A stretch of 57,500 nucleotides of DNA from Myxococcota bacterium (GCA_963169915.1 CAUJEM010000138.1:1-57500), one strand, 5' to 3'; shown: positions 8,701 to 17,613, counted from the stretch's first letter. The notes: a model not told the origin generated them from the sequence alone. Program-made: numbers and translations.

Positions 8701-10179
8701 CGCCGGGTTCTCGCCCGCCGAGAGCAAGCACACCGTCCGCCCCTCGCGCTGGAGGCGCCGCACGCCGTCGATCATCGCGGGACCGCCCGTGATGGTGTCG
8801 TCGGCATCGAGCTTCTCGAGCACGGAGGTGTCATCGGTGGCGATGACGATCTTCAAGCCACAGCGCTGCGCGCTGGCGATGAGCTCCTCGAGCCCGGTGC
8901 GCGGCAGCAGCCGCAGCTCCACCAGGCCGACCACCTCCCCCGCGCGCGCCACCCCCAGGACCAAGGCGCCGCCGATGGCCATGACCCGGGCGCGCTCGGC
9001 GAGCGCGTCGTCCAGGCCCGCGGCCAGCAGCCGCGGCGGCCCGAGCGAGTAGCCCTCGAGCTCATGGACGGCGAGCGAGCGCTCGGGCTCGAAGGCTTGC
9101 TCCGCGAGGCGCCGCGCGAGCGCGGCGGTGAGCGGCGGACGGACCAGCACCTCCCCCAGCTCGAAGCTCCGCACGCGGACGACGCCCGCGTCGATGACGA
9201 GGCAGTCCACGCGATCCATCCGGCGCAGCGCCTCCGCGTCCAGCACCAGCACGCCCCGCTCCGAGAGCGACGCCGACAGCTCCGCGGCGAAGGCCTCTCG
9301 GCCCAGCCGCGCAGGGCGGGGCAGGCCGCCGTACAGCGCCGCGAAGCCTCGCTGGAAGCTCCGGGTGGTGGCGAAGCTCACGAGGAAGCCGCTGAGCGAC
9401 GCCACCCAGGCCTTGTCCCCATACTCCTCGATCGGGCCGCCGGGCAGCGGCACCGGGCGGACGTAGGTCTCTCGGGCGCCGCGCGAGGGGCGCGGGGCGT
9501 CATGACACAGCTCCCGCTCACGCTCCGCCCACACGCGCTGCCGCGCGCGCGCCTCCCGTACCAGCACGAGCTTGTGGCCGACCTCGACCAGCGCGGCGAC
9601 GGGCCGCTGCGCCAGGCCGAGCATCACCGGAGCCACCAAGCCCAAGGCGAGATCGCTCCGGTCTCGCCCCAGGTGTCGGTCGAGGTGCCCGCGGAGCCCC
9701 TCGGTGCTGCGCACCAAGTTGGCGAGCGCCGCCGTCCGCGCCGCCCACACCGAGCTTGGCAAGAACGTGGCCTTGAGCCCCAGGCCGAGCGCGACCCCGA
9801 GCAGATCCGCCGCGAACTCGAGCAGCAGCCGCTGCTCGGGCTGCCGGTCCGCGGGGTGCTCTCCAGCCTGCTCAGGGAAGGCGACGTCGTCGAGGCGCAG
9901 GTGCCGCTCAGCGCTCTCCACCACCCGCGCGAGCTGCTCGACGTCGTAGGCCCCTGGCTCGAAATCGATGACGACGCGGCGCGTGTGCGCGTTGACGTGA
10001 AAGCCACGCACTCGCTCGAGCTCCGAGAGCCGCTCCTCGAGCGCCTGCTCGAAGGCGTCCAGCTCGGAGCTGGAGAGCGCCCGCAGCTCCAGGTGCGCCC
10101 GCTCCGACACCGCCCAGCTCCGGCGCGTCCGAGGCGCGAACAGAGCCACGGCAGCGCGCACGACGTCTCTCAAGTCCAT
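5746..10179 (-). CDS. Giant cation-transporting P-type ATPase with a degenerate N-terminal ATPase half
   Basis: 1,477 residues, about twice the normal length. Residues ~1-120 resemble a heavy-metal-associated domain without a CxxC. The first half then follows P-type topology but is degenerate: the phosphorylation motif reads VIDAGVVR instead of DKTGT, and the hinge motif GDGxND reads SAGENPA. The second half is complete: an actuator TGES, PEGL in the fourth membrane helix, CFDKTGTVT with the phosphorylated Asp at 923, TGD, and MVGDGANDAPA. The layout resembles mycobacterial CtpI-type proteins, whose substrate is uncertain. The PEGL motif argues for a light-cation or P2-like substrate rather than a copper-type CPC motif. 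Confidence 0.9.
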   Translation of the reverse strand: MDLRDVVRAAVALFAPRTRRSWAVSERAHLELRALSSSELDAFEQALEERLSELERVRGFHVNAHTRRVVIDFEPGAYDVEQLARVVESAERHLRLDDVAFPEQAGEHPADRQPEQRLLLEFAADLLGVALGLGLKATFLPSSVWAARTAALANLVRSTEGLRGHLDRHLGRDRSDLALGLVAPVMLGLAQRPVAALVEVGHKLVLVREARARQRVWAERERELCHDAPRPSRGARETYVRPVPLPGGPIEEYGDKAWVASLSGFLVSFATTRSFQRGFAALYGGLPRPARLGREAFAAELSASLSERGVLVLDAEALRRMDRVDCLVIDAGVVRVRSFELGEVLVRPPLTAALARRLAEQAFEPERSLAVHELEGYSLGPPRLLAAGLDDALAERARVMAIGGALVLGVARAGEVVGLVELRLLPRTGLEELIASAQRCGLKIVIATDDTSVLEKLDADDTITGGPAMIDGVRRLQREGRTVCLLSAGENPALALADVSVGLVAPGLPVPWGAHLIGKQGLDDARVLIEAAAQARSVSLESVKVAIGAASLGALVSASGVVELTTSRVLAVVNGASLVTISNGWRTAASTLRRVLPAPRDRTPWHALEAEGVLRRLSSDPQQGLTAAEVSTRTPPRERPKSVVSELGESISAELFNPLAPLLAAGAALSAVVGSAADAGILGGVALVNAVLGGLQRFSVERAIQQLERGVRRRALVRRDGRTLDVAAEALVKGDIVLLGPGDVVPADCRIITSESLEVDGSALTGESLPVRKGAHASFETAVADRSSMIFAGQCVAAGSATAVVVAVGDETEARRGVAAARAQHRIPSGVELRLKQLISQTGPVALGSAGAVVLAGLLRGRRLEDLIGTGVSLAVASMPEGLPLLASAAQRAAASRLAKRGALVRNLHGIEALGRVNVVCFDKTGTVTQGRIELSLISDGVVEERAEVLTGPRLRALAVALRAGGEPSAGSRHLDSTDEALLRAAKKLALRSDYGCEGWQRHAELAFESGRGYHAALGTSRAGSRLAIKGAPELVLQHCTELERDGQRLELGPIERTALGHQVQQLAARGLRIIAVAERMVEPPGDVTQPPVGLCFKGFIAFSDPVRPSAKAALGRLSKAGVASVMITGDHPSTALAIAEELGLGGPGALLTGAELAALGEAELDARLDGVSVFARVTPTQKVRIVRALQRRGQIVAMVGDGANDAPAIRVANVGIAIGGHTAAVRAAADVVLVDERIETIVHAVTEGRAVWAAVRDAVAILVGGNFGEIGFTVLGGLIDGRPPLHPRQLLIVNLLTDVAPAMAIALRPPTAQVMERLASEGPEASLGAPLSRDIAARAAITALGAGSAWLVGRLTGGAERARTVGLVALVGTQLGQTLASGGLTLPVVLTSLGSVAALGAVVQTPGLSHFFGCRPIGPVGWATALSASAVATGVAVLAPRGAEQLYRKLASHPILPQDVRRALAAALPQGTPVEA

Positions 10180-10229
10180 CTAGGGAGCCGACGATAGCCT
10201 CAGCGCTGCCAGGGGGCGAGCGCGCGAGC

Positions 10230-10880
10230 TTAGACGAGCGACTCGGGCGGGAGCATGGTGGCGTGAAACGAGGTGAGCGCCGCGCCGACGCCGAGCAGCC
10301 GCGCCTCGGCGAGCCCCGCCCAGACCGGGCTCTCCGGGCGATCATGGGCGAGCGACGCGCGAGCGAGCTCGACCCGCGCCTCGGTGCGCCCTCGGAAGCG
10401 AACGTAGCCCTCGCCGTCGCGCTGCAAGGTGCTCAGGGAGGAGCGCGCCGGGATGCTCGGGCCCCACGCGCGAGTGTTCAGCGACAGCGTGGCGCCGTCC
10501 TCGGCGCGCACCTCGACCCCCGAGGACGTCCGGCGAAAGCTCGCGAGGGTCTTCGGGAGCTTCCACAGCTCACGCCCGCCCGCGAGCGAGGCCTCACTGT
10601 CCACGAGCATCAGCGCCACGTGATACCCCCGCGCCCGCTTGCCGGAGCGCAGCGTGACCTGCGTCAAGCAGGGCATCCACACGAGCTCTTGGTATTCGAG
10701 CGGCGAGGGAGCGCGGTAGTCCACGTAGGCCAGCATCCCCACGGCCCACCCCCAGCGCAGCACGGGCTGGACACCGACGGGGAGCACCAGGCGCTCGGCG
10801 CGGAGCAAGGTGGGACAAAAGACGGCGGTGCCGTAGGTGTCCCAGGGCGGCTCGGGATAGGGCCGGGCGGCGGCGTTCAT
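10230..10880 (-). CDS. Acetoacetate decarboxylase-fold protein
   Basis: 216 residues. The central GGRELWKLPKTLASF corresponds to the acetoacetate decarboxylase motif in which a lysine forms a Schiff base with the substrate; here K is in LPKT. The YQELVWMPCL and YHVALMLVDSE blocks also fit the fold. Many family members are not true decarboxylases but bind or act on other keto acids, so the substrate is unknown. It lies 50 bp downstream in order from no recognised partner: its own start at 10880 is 25 bp from the stop of the membrane-protein gene at 10906, so it is probably the third gene of a pip-membrane protein-ADC operon. Confidence 0.75.
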   Translation of the reverse strand: MNAAARPYPEPPWDTYGTAVFCPTLLRAERLVLPVGVQPVLRWGWAVGMLAYVDYRAPSPLEYQELVWMPCLTQVTLRSGKRARGYHVALMLVDSEASLAGGRELWKLPKTLASFRRTSSGVEVRAEDGATLSLNTRAWGPSIPARSSLSTLQRDGEGYVRFRGRTEARVELARASLAHDRPESPVWAGLAEARLLGVGAALTSFHATMLPPESLV

Positions 10881-10905
10881 GGGGTCACGGGCGCGCTTGG
10901 ACCGC

Positions 10906-11484
10906 TCAGGGCTGCGCCGCGGCGGGCAGCCGGAGCTTGGCGCCGTGCTGGCGCTCCAGCTGCTCGATCACGGGCTCGAGCCGGGGGAAGGCGAGCGCCA
11001 CGCCGACGGCCCCGAGGATGAACCAGGCGGCGGCCCAGTGCAGCGGCAGCCCTAGCTGGACCAGGGCGAGCCCCTCGAGCGCGAGGCCCTCACGCAGGGC
11101 GCAGCGTACGATCGTCTGGAGCTGGAGCCGGCTGATCGCGTAAGACAGGACGGCCTCCGGCGCGCTGAACACCAGCTCGTGCCGGAGCCCACGGAAGGCG
11201 GCCACGTCGTCCTCTGCCGCGCACTGCTCGGTCTGGAAGCGGGCCGCCTCCGGCGCTAGCGCGAGGCGTCGCGGCAGGACGACGCTCGCCAAGAGCTGCG
11301 GCACCACGGCGAGCGCCAGGACGAAGGTGACGGTCGTCAGCTCGGGCGCCGGGGGCTGCGCTGGCAGCAAGGCCACGAGGCCGATCACCAGCAGCGTCGC
11401 CGTCAGCAGCCCCCCCCAGAGGACGTAGACCCGCTGGAGTTGAGCCTTGTGGCTTGGCGGCAACGCGGCCCCTGGCCCGCTCAT
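10906..11484 (-). CDS. Four-helix membrane protein of unknown function
   Basis: 192 residues from the ATG at 11484. Four hydrophobic segments are visible: YVLWGGLLTATLLVIGLVAL, TTVTFVLALAVVPQLLASVV, a third around REGLALEGLALVQLG, and WFILGAVGVALAFP. The C-terminus is basic and cytoplasmic or periplasmic. No catalytic motif or family is recognised. Its start overlaps the stop of the prolyl iminopeptidase gene by four bases (ATGA), so the two are probably translated together. Confidence 0.7.
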   Translation of the reverse strand: MSGPGAALPPSHKAQLQRVYVLWGGLLTATLLVIGLVALLPAQPPAPELTTVTFVLALAVVPQLLASVVLPRRLALAPEAARFQTEQCAAEDDVAAFRGLRHELVFSAPEAVLSYAISRLQLQTIVRCALREGLALEGLALVQLGLPLHWAAAWFILGAVGVALAFPRLEPVIEQLERQHGAKLRLPAAAQP

Positions 11485-12446
11485 CCGCGCCCCGCAAACT
11501 CGTCGGTCGCCCGCACGAGCGCGTCCACGTTCCCTGGCTCGAAGGCGCTGTGCCCAGCGTCCGGGACGATGACGAGCCGCGCGTGGGGCATGGCCTTCGA
11601 CAGCTCCCAGGCGCTGCGCGGCGGGCACACCACGTCGTAGCGGCCTTGGACGATGACGGTGGGGATGTCGCGCAGGCGCGCGGCGTCCTCGAGGAGCTGC
11701 TCCACCCGCTCGAGAAAGCCCATGTTGACGAAGTAGTGCGCCTCGATCCGCGCGAAGGCCAGGCTGAACTCGTCGGCGCCCATGCGCGCCACCTGCTCTT
11801 CGCTCGGGTAGAGGGTGCTGGTGCGGGCCTCCCAGACGCTCCACGCGATGGCCGCGCGCTGCCGCTCCGCCGGATCTTCGCTCGTCAGCCGGCGGTGGTA
11901 GGCGCCGATGAGGTCTCCGTGCTCCACGACCGGGATGGCGGCGAGGAAGTCATCCCACGCGTCCGGAAAAATCTGGCTCGTCCCGCCTTGGTAGAGCCAC
12001 TCGAGCTCCCAGCGGCGCATCAGGAAAATACCGCGGAGGACCAGCTCCGTGACGCGCTCCGGGTGCTTCTCGGCGTAGGCCAGCCCCAGCGTGCTGCCCC
12101 AGGAGCCGCCGAAGACCTGCCAGCGCTCGATGCCGAGGTGCGCCCGCACCTGCTCGAAATCCTCGATCAGATGCCAGGTGGTGTTCTCTCGCAGCTCCGC
12201 GTGCGGGGTGCTCTTGCCGCAGCCGCGCTGATCCACCAGCACGATGCGGTAACGGGCGGGGTCGAAGAACCGGCGGTGCTTCGGATCCGTGGCACCACCG
12301 GGGCCCCCGTGCACGAAGAGCACGGGCTTGCCCTGGGGATTACCCGACACCTCGTAGTAGACGCGGTGCAGCTCCGACACCTGGAGGAAGCCCGTCTGGT
12401 GGGGCTCGTGTTCGGGATAGAGTCCTCGGCGTGGCTCACGGTTCAT
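11481..12446 (-). CDS. pip: Prolyl iminopeptidase (alpha/beta hydrolase, S33)
   Basis: 321 residues, the usual length for the proteobacterial enzyme, which releases N-terminal proline from peptides in the cytoplasm. The oxyanion motif HGGPGG (46-51), the nucleophile elbow GGSWGS with Ser115, the acid Asp271 in GRYDVVCP and His299 in AGHSAFE form a complete triad. The DQRGCGKS block near residue 72 is the family signature. The start is a clear ATG at 12446. It is divergent from the SseB-like gene, with 85 bp between them, and heads an apparent three-gene minus-strand unit. Confidence 0.93.
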   Translation of the reverse strand: MNREPRRGLYPEHEPHQTGFLQVSELHRVYYEVSGNPQGKPVLFVHGGPGGATDPKHRRFFDPARYRIVLVDQRGCGKSTPHAELRENTTWHLIEDFEQVRAHLGIERWQVFGGSWGSTLGLAYAEKHPERVTELVLRGIFLMRRWELEWLYQGGTSQIFPDAWDDFLAAIPVVEHGDLIGAYHRRLTSEDPAERQRAAIAWSVWEARTSTLYPSEEQVARMGADEFSLAFARIEAHYFVNMGFLERVEQLLEDAARLRDIPTVIVQGRYDVVCPPRSAWELSKAMPHARLVIVPDAGHSAFEPGNVDALVRATDEFAGRG

Positions 12447-12531
12447 GGCGGGGCTAGTCTGGCAAAAAGCCGCTACTGCGTCACCCCTCCGTGGAGGTGC
12501 GCGCCCCTGGCGCCCGTGTTAGGCCGCGCCC

Positions 12532-13320
12532 ATGTCCACCAACCACGATGGCGGCGGCGACGCCCGGGACGCGGCGCTCCAGGCCGCGGTGCGCGGCGCC
12601 CGGCGCGGCTTTCGGCGTGACGTGCAGGCCTTGATCCACGCGCTGGAGGAGGGAGAGCTGCTGGTGCCCCTCGCTCATTCCATCGCGGATTCGCAGCCCG
12701 ACGGCGTCCCGCTCACCGACGGACTCGAGATGCAGCCGCACCTGCTCATCGATCCCGAGGACAAGCTCTGGTGCGCGCTGTTCACGAGCCAGGAGCTCAT
12801 CGAGCAGGCCGCGGACGAGCTCGACTGGCGCACGGACGGCGATGCCTTCGAGTACGTGGCCCTGCCCGCCGAGGTCGCGCTGGAGATGGCGCTGCGGGTC
12901 ATCGACGAGGTCGAGATCCTCGGCCTCGTCATCGACCCCCTGCACGACGAAGAGCTCGTGCTGCGTCGCGCGGAGCTGGCGAGCCTCTGCTCCAAGAAGG
13001 CCATCCCGCTCGTGGGTTACGTCTCGCAGCTACCGGAGCAGGACTTCGAGAAGACCCTCGTCGCCGAGGACGGCGACCCTCCGCCACAGGCGCTCACCGA
13101 CGCGCTCGACGCTTGCGTCGATGAGCTCGGAGAGCTGCGCGGCTGGCACCTCTCGCGCACCTTCAACCCGGATCGAGACCTGGAGCCACACCTGACGCTC
13201 GAGCTGGTGACCAACACCGCGGATCGCCGCCAGCTCGCCGAGCGCGTCTTCGCGAAGATCGAGCCCACGCTCCCCGCCCCGGGCTACGTGGACATCCTCT
13301 TCCGAGAGCTCCCCAACTGA
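12532..13320 (+). CDS. SseB-family protein (enhanced serine sensitivity type)
   Basis: 262 residues. The N-terminal half contains the SseB N-terminal domain pattern: an ALIHALEEGELLVPL segment, a central DGLEMQPHLL, and a cytoplasmic beta strand with FTSQELIEQ. The C-terminal half (LRGWHLSRTF, DIEP.LTLELV-like) fits the SseB C-terminal domain. This family is named for Escherichia coli SseB, whose overexpression affects serine sensitivity and which may modulate a sulfurtransferase. It is unrelated to the Salmonella SPI-2 secreted protein also called SseB. Function here is unknown. Confidence 0.65.
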   Translation: MSTNHDGGGDARDAALQAAVRGARRGFRRDVQALIHALEEGELLVPLAHSIADSQPDGVPLTDGLEMQPHLLIDPEDKLWCALFTSQELIEQAADELDWRTDGDAFEYVALPAEVALEMALRVIDEVEILGLVIDPLHDEELVLRRAELASLCSKKAIPLVGYVSQLPEQDFEKTLVAEDGDPPPQALTDALDACVDELGELRGWHLSRTFNPDRDLEPHLTLELVTNTADRRQLAERVFAKIEPTLPAPGYVDILFRELPN

Positions 13321-13544
13321 GCGCGCGGAGCCCCAGGAGCACGCGAAGGCGGCACCTCGGGAGGCGTTGAAGGACGACCCGCCGGTCAGCGTTCTGCTGG
13401 GGCCCGCGTAGCGCAGGACGCGCGGCGCCGTGAAGCTCGACGCCCAGCGAGGCCCGAACGCGGTAATTCTTGGACATTCTCGGCGTTGGCCGGTGCGTAA
13501 GTCGGTTCTCTCCCAGGAGATCTCGAAAAACCTAGAATTGCGTC

Positions 13545-14435
13545 ATGTCGCGCGCCATCCCTCAGCAGCGGCCCGACCTCGTCGGGGCTGGCCTGGAGCA
13601 CCTCACCCTCACCGAGCGCCTGCAGATCGCGGCGATCCGCAAGAGCTTCGAGCCGGGCGTCACCGATCGCGCCCTACGCTGGTGTCAGCGCAACCTGGGG
13701 CAACAGTGGATCTATCACTCGACCAAGCACCTGTGTGAGACCTACGGGCTCGAGCGCCTGCCGGAGCTGGATCCAGCGCAGAGCTACATCTGCGCCTCCA
13801 ACCACCGGAGCTTCTTCGACATGTACGTGATCACGACGCACCTCGTGCGGCGCGGCATGCCTCACCGCCTGGTGTTCCCGGTAAGATCGCGGTTCTTCTA
13901 CGACTCGGCGCTCGGCTTCGCGGTCAACGGGCTGATGAGCTTCTTCGCCATGTACCCGCCGATCTTCCGTGAGCGAAAGCGCGCCTTCCTCAACCAGCTC
14001 AGCGTCGACGAGCTGACCTACCTCCTCGATCGTGGCGGCTGCTTCACGGGCGTCCACCCCGAGGGCACGCGCAATCAAGGGGAGGACCCTTACACCTTCT
14101 TGCCGGCGCAGCGGGGCATCGGGCGCATGGCTCACGCCACCCAGGCGGTGGTCTTGCCCGTGTTCATCAACGGGCTCATCAACGATCTTCCTCAGCAGGT
14201 GTTGAGCAACTTCAACGGCAAGGGCAAGAAGGTCAACGTGGTGTTCGGCGCCCCGGTCCCGCTGGACGATCTCAGAGCGCAGCCAGCGTCCAAGGGCGTC
14301 GACAAGGCCATCGCGGAGCGCGTCATGGAGCACATCGCGCAGCTCGCGCGGGAGGAGCACCAGCTCCGCTTCGGGACCCCGCTGCCCTCGACGCCGCAGG
14401 TGACGGCGGCGGTCAGCGCGCAGGCGGCGGAGTAG
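13545..14435 (+). CDS. PlsC-type 1-acylglycerol-3-phosphate acyltransferase family protein
   Basis: 296 residues. The HX4D acyltransferase motif is present as NHRSFFD (~residues 87-93), and the acceptor-binding motif as PEGTRN (~170). These fit enzymes that acylate lysophosphatidate or related lysolipids at the inner membrane. A hydrophobic stretch around VNGLMSFFAMYPP fits membrane association. The ~110-residue N-terminal region before the motif is longer than in E. coli PlsC. A purine-rich AGGAG lies 22 bp upstream of the ATG, too far to serve as a normal ribosome-binding site. It converges with the lipoprotein gene at 14456. Confidence 0.85.
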   Translation: MSRAIPQQRPDLVGAGLEHLTLTERLQIAAIRKSFEPGVTDRALRWCQRNLGQQWIYHSTKHLCETYGLERLPELDPAQSYICASNHRSFFDMYVITTHLVRRGMPHRLVFPVRSRFFYDSALGFAVNGLMSFFAMYPPIFRERKRAFLNQLSVDELTYLLDRGGCFTGVHPEGTRNQGEDPYTFLPAQRGIGRMAHATQAVVLPVFINGLINDLPQQVLSNFNGKGKKVNVVFGAPVPLDDLRAQPASKGVDKAIAERVMEHIAQLAREEHQLRFGTPLPSTPQVTAAVSAQAAE

Positions 14436-14455
14436 CCGCGCGCCGCCGCGGCGCG

Positions 14456-15313
14456 CTAGCGCTCTTGGCGGCGCTCTTGGGTGCCGACGCCCAGCTTCGC
14501 TCGGAGCTCCGCGAGCGCCGCGCGCGCCGCGGCGTCCCGCTCGGTGATCCACGCCTCGTTGACGAGGCGGCGCAGCTCCAGCGTCCGCGGGTGCGCGTCG
14601 ATGAGCTTGACCACGCGCGCTCGCGCTTGGTGACGCACGGGCAGCGGCGCAAATTCCAGGTAGTAGGCGAAGCGCGACAGCGCGAGGCGCAGCGTGGCCT
14701 CATACTCACGCACGGTGGCGGCCCAGGGGTTCGGATCTTCACCCAGGGGCAGCTCCCCCTCGTGCTGGTGCGCAGCCTCCACGTCCTCTCGGACGTGCAG
14801 GCCCTTGGGCTTGGGCCGCGCGGCGCTGGCCGAGGGCGCCGGAGAGGGGGGCACTGGGATCATCCCGGGCGGCAGCGGGCTGGCCGAGGCGCTCGCGGCT
14901 GCCGCCGCGGAGGCGACCGCGGCGGGGTTACCGACGAGCCACTTGAAGCTGTAGGCCTGCAAGGTGTCTCGCGCGGCGACAGCCGCCAAGCTCAGCTCCA
15001 GGACGGCGTCGAGCAGCTCCTCATCCGGGGCGTCCCGCAGCTCCAGCGTCTGGAGCTGCTGCCGCGCCGTGTCGACCCGGGTGCACAGCTCCACGTACTG
15101 CTGCTCTACGCCGCTGCACGCCGGCAGCGGTGGGATCTTCGGCCACAGCGCCTTCCAGCGCGCCCGCTCCGCGAGCAGGAGGCTGCCGTCCGCGTAGCGG
15201 TCCACCGGCTGCGCGCTCGCCGCGGGCGACGCCTGCCCCGCGCGCGACTCACACGCGAGCGCACCGGCGAGGGCGCCGAGCAGCATCACCGACCCTATCG
15301 CGGCTCTCGTCAC
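14456..15313 (-). CDS. Hypothetical lipoprotein
   Basis: 285 residues from a GTG start. The signal peptide ends in a clear lipobox, LAGALAC, giving a mature protein anchored by its Cys. An alpha-helical first half (VDTARQQLQTLELRD) is followed by an Ala/Ser/Pro-rich linker at ~130-165 and a second helical domain. No family is recognised. It is the last gene of the minus-strand unit with the ECF sigma and anti-sigma genes (47 bp after the anti-sigma stop). It may therefore be a member of that regulon or a signal input to it, but this is inference. Confidence 0.75.
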   Translation of the reverse strand: MTRAAIGSVMLLGALAGALACESRAGQASPAASAQPVDRYADGSLLLAERARWKALWPKIPPLPACSGVEQQYVELCTRVDTARQQLQTLELRDAPDEELLDAVLELSLAAVAARDTLQAYSFKWLVGNPAAVASAAAAASASASPLPPGMIPVPPSPAPSASAARPKPKGLHVREDVEAAHQHEGELPLGEDPNPWAATVREYEATLRLALSRFAYYLEFAPLPVRHQARARVVKLIDAHPRTLELRRLVNEAWITERDAAARAALAELRAKLGVGTQERRQER

Positions 15314-15360
15314 CCGCCCTCCATAGCACTCACCGCCGAGCGTTGCTCGAAGGCTGTGCT

Positions 15361-16188
15361 CTACCGCACGCTGGCGACCAGCTCCGCGGTCTCGCTGTCG
15401 TTGAGGTCACTGGCGACGGCATAGCCGACGCCGCGCTCCTCCAGCGCCGCCAGGGAGTAGCCGCGCCGCTGGCCCACGTAGACGGGCAGGTTGCGCACCA
15501 CGCGAGGCTCGAGCTTGGCGCGCAGGGGAGCCCGGCGGGCGTCGTAGACGTAGAGGGTGATGCGGTGGCTCGCGAGGCGGTAGCGGAACGACGCCGCCTG
15601 GGTCAGGTTGCGCACCGGGATCACGCTGCCGCCTTCCCAGCGCATTCCATACTGCTGGAAGGTGGGGACACGGACCGGCACCCCGATCTGTGGCTCGAAG
15701 CGTGGCGCCAGCGTGGTGTCCGTGATCTGCGGGAACTCGTCCGTGTTCTCCGCGTGGCGCTCCACCAGTTGATCGATGAGCTGGTCCACGCTCGCGAGCG
15801 ACACGCTGCTCGCCAGCGAGGCATCCTCGTTCGAGCGCGCCGCCTGCGGGGTGGAGCGCTGTGAGCCGATGCCCCAGCTGAGCGCGCCCGCCGCGACGGC
15901 GGCCACCGAGACGACCGCGCGCCAACCGAGCGGCGCTCCGCGGCGCTGCTCGGTCAAGCTCACCGCACGCTCCACCGAGAGGCGCGCCCGGAGCTGCTCT
16001 TCGAACCCTGGGCTGGGCTCTACGCTCACGCTGCGCTTGAGGCTGGCCCGCAGCGCGCCGAGGAACCCGAGCTGCGCACGGCACCGCTCGCAGTCCCCCA
16101 GGTGCAGCTCCACCTCCACCGCGCGCTCCGCGGCGAGCTCACCATCGGAGAAGGCCTCGAGCAGGGGGTTGACGCGACGACAGCTCAT
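15361..16188 (-). CDS. Membrane-anchored zinc-finger anti-sigma factor
   Basis: 275 residues. The N-terminus carries the HX3CX2C zinc-finger motif HLGDCERC in a zf-HC2-type anti-sigma domain, with an earlier cysteine in [11 protein letters not shown] single transmembrane helix near residue 90 ([17 protein letters not shown]) separates it from a ~170-residue extracytoplasmic domain. This is the standard design of a membrane anti-sigma that holds its ECF sigma until an envelope signal releases it. Its start overlaps the sigma stop by four bases (ATGA), so the pair is cotranslated. The outer domain is unfamiliar, so the signal cannot be named. Confidence 0.88.
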   Translation of the reverse strand: MSCRRVNPLLEAFSDGELAAERAVEVELHLGDCERCRAQLGFLGALRASLKRSVSVEPSPGFEEQLRARLSVERAVSLTEQRRGAPLGWRAVVSVAAVAAGALSWGIGSQRSTPQAARSNEDASLASSVSLASVDQLIDQLVERHAENTDEFPQITDTTLAPRFEPQIGVPVRVPTFQQYGMRWEGGSVIPVRNLTQAASFRYRLASHRITLYVYDARRAPLRAKLEPRVVRNLPVYVGQRRGYSLAALEERGVGYAVASDLNDSETAELVASVR

Positions 16189-16838
16189 TGGCCCACCGCC
16201 TTGCGCTGCCGGTACGCCGCGAGACTGACGGGCTGCTCCGCGCTGGGCTCCACGGGCTCCGAGACGATCCCGAGCGCCACGGCCTGACCCTGGAGGCGCC
16301 CCTTGAGCAGCTTGCGACCACGATGCAGCCGCGACATCACCGTCCCGATGGGGCAGCCCATGATCTCCGAGATCTCCTTGTAGGAGAGCTCTTCCACGTC
16401 GGAGAGCACGACCGCGAGCCGGAAGTCCTCCGGGAGCTCCGCCAGGGCCGCGTTGATCTCCGCCTCCAGCACGGACCGCAGGGCTTGGCTCTCCGGGTCA
16501 CGCAGGGACTCGAGGGCGCTGGCGCTCGTCCAGCCGTCCAACAGCGGCCCGGCCTCCGGCGCCTCGAGCACGCTCCGCTCGAGCCCACCGCGGCGGTAGC
16601 GGTTGATGAAGGTGTTGGTCAAGATCCGCAAGAGCCAGGCCTTCATGTTGGTGCCGGGCTCGAACTGGTGACTGGCCCGCATCGCCTTGATGAAGGTGTC
16701 CTGGACCAGATCCTCCGCCTCCGCCGGGTTGCGGGTCAGGCGCGTGGCGACCGTCATCAGGGCGCGCAGGTGCTCGAGCGCCTCGACCTCGAAGTCGCTT
16801 GGCGGGGGGGGTGGGGAGCGGCGGAAGCTGAACAACAT
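16185..16838 (-). CDS. ECF-type RNA polymerase sigma factor
   Basis: 217 residues with region 2 ([31 protein letters not shown]) and region 4 ([34 protein letters not shown]) intact. It resembles the RpoE-like group with a zinc-finger anti-sigma encoded next door. A Pro-rich stretch at its N-terminus precedes region 2. It is 35 bp downstream of the PhaR-like gene and coupled to the anti-sigma gene. Such sigma factors usually activate their own operon, but no GGAAC-type promoter is obvious in the short gap upstream. Confidence 0.93.
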   Translation of the reverse strand: MLFSFRRSPPPPPSDFEVEALEHLRALMTVATRLTRNPAEAEDLVQDTFIKAMRASHQFEPGTNMKAWLLRILTNTFINRYRRGGLERSVLEAPEAGPLLDGWTSASALESLRDPESQALRSVLEAEINAALAELPEDFRLAVVLSDVEELSYKEISEIMGCPIGTVMSRLHRGRKLLKGRLQGQAVALGIVSEPVEPSAEQPVSLAAYRQRKAVGQ

Positions 16839-16873
16839 CGGAAGCTAGCCCTTCAACCCGGCGCCCTGGCAGG

Positions 16874-17500
16874 CTATTCCTGGTGCTTGCTCCGGAGCTC
16901 CGCCAGCTCCTGCTCGACCTCGGCGAGGCGCGCCCGGGTCTCCGCGAGCTCCGACTGGAGGTCCGACAGCGGGGAGAACGTGCTCAACACCGTCCGAACC
17001 CGCTCGTCCACGGTGTGCTGCCACTGCTCCAGCGTCGCTCGAAGGCCCTTCGGCGTCTCCCGCGCGTCGGCGGGCTCCTGCTCAGGGGGCGCCCCGGCCG
17101 GCTCCGGCTCTGGGGAGGCGGTGACGCTGGCGTCCGCGGCCTCCTCCGCCTCCGCCCCGACCTGCGGCATCAAGCGCCCGATCGGTCCCTCTCGAAGCTG
17201 GGAGAGCAGCTTCTCCCCGCGGTGTCGGATGAGCACCTTCAGGGTTTGTAGGGGGATCCCCCGCGGGCGCTCCTTGAGCTCTTCAGAGATGATGAGCGCC
17301 AAGGTGACGTCCGTCTTGTCTTCCTTCGAGGTGTTGTCCACCACCTGGACGTCCTCCCCAGCGCGCACCAGGTCCGCGATCTGGAGGAGGGTGACGTAGC
17401 GGCTGTCACGCGTGTCGTAGAGCTTGCGGTTGGAGTAGCGCTTGATGACGCGCTTTTCCGTCGGCGACGGGGCGGGGGCTTTGGGAATTTCCGACGTCAT
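16874..17500 (-). CDS. PhaR-like polyhydroxyalkanoate regulator (PHB accumulation DNA-binding domain)
   Basis: 208 residues from the ATG at 17500; a GTG at 17503 is one codon longer. Residues ~17-75 contain the PhaR/PhaF-type N-terminal motif RVIKRYSNRKLYDTRDSRYVTL with the following ADLVRAGEDVQVVDN. The C-terminal half is acidic and then a coiled coil (LAETRARLAEVEQELAELRS). In other bacteria this family represses genes of polyhydroxybutyrate granules, but in myxobacteria it also occurs without PHB genes. It leads the unit with the ECF pair, so it may belong to that stress response. Confidence 0.82.
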   Translation of the reverse strand: MTSEIPKAPAPSPTEKRVIKRYSNRKLYDTRDSRYVTLLQIADLVRAGEDVQVVDNTSKEDKTDVTLALIISEELKERPRGIPLQTLKVLIRHRGEKLLSQLREGPIGRLMPQVGAEAEEAADASVTASPEPEPAGAPPEQEPADARETPKGLRATLEQWQHTVDERVRTVLSTFSPLSDLQSELAETRARLAEVEQELAELRSKHQE

Positions 17501-17613
17501 CACGCGATCATGGGGTCCAAGGGGGCGGACACGGGCCGTCGGTGCGAGACGCGGAGCGGCCTAGGGGTCAGTGAAGCCCCGTCGCCGCGTAGCGTCAAGC
17601 CCCGCGCCCGTCA

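Noticed and set aside
6994..10197. Very long open frame on the plus strand, 1,067 residues, antisense to the P-type ATPase
   Set aside because: Arg/Pro/Gly-rich translation with no recognisable domain; it mirrors the codon bias of the real gene on the other strand.
12532..13320. SseB-family protein as part of the type III secretion system
   Set aside because: It is the E. coli enhanced-serine-sensitivity family, unrelated to the SPI-2 secreted SseB, and lies 16 kb from the translocon cassette.
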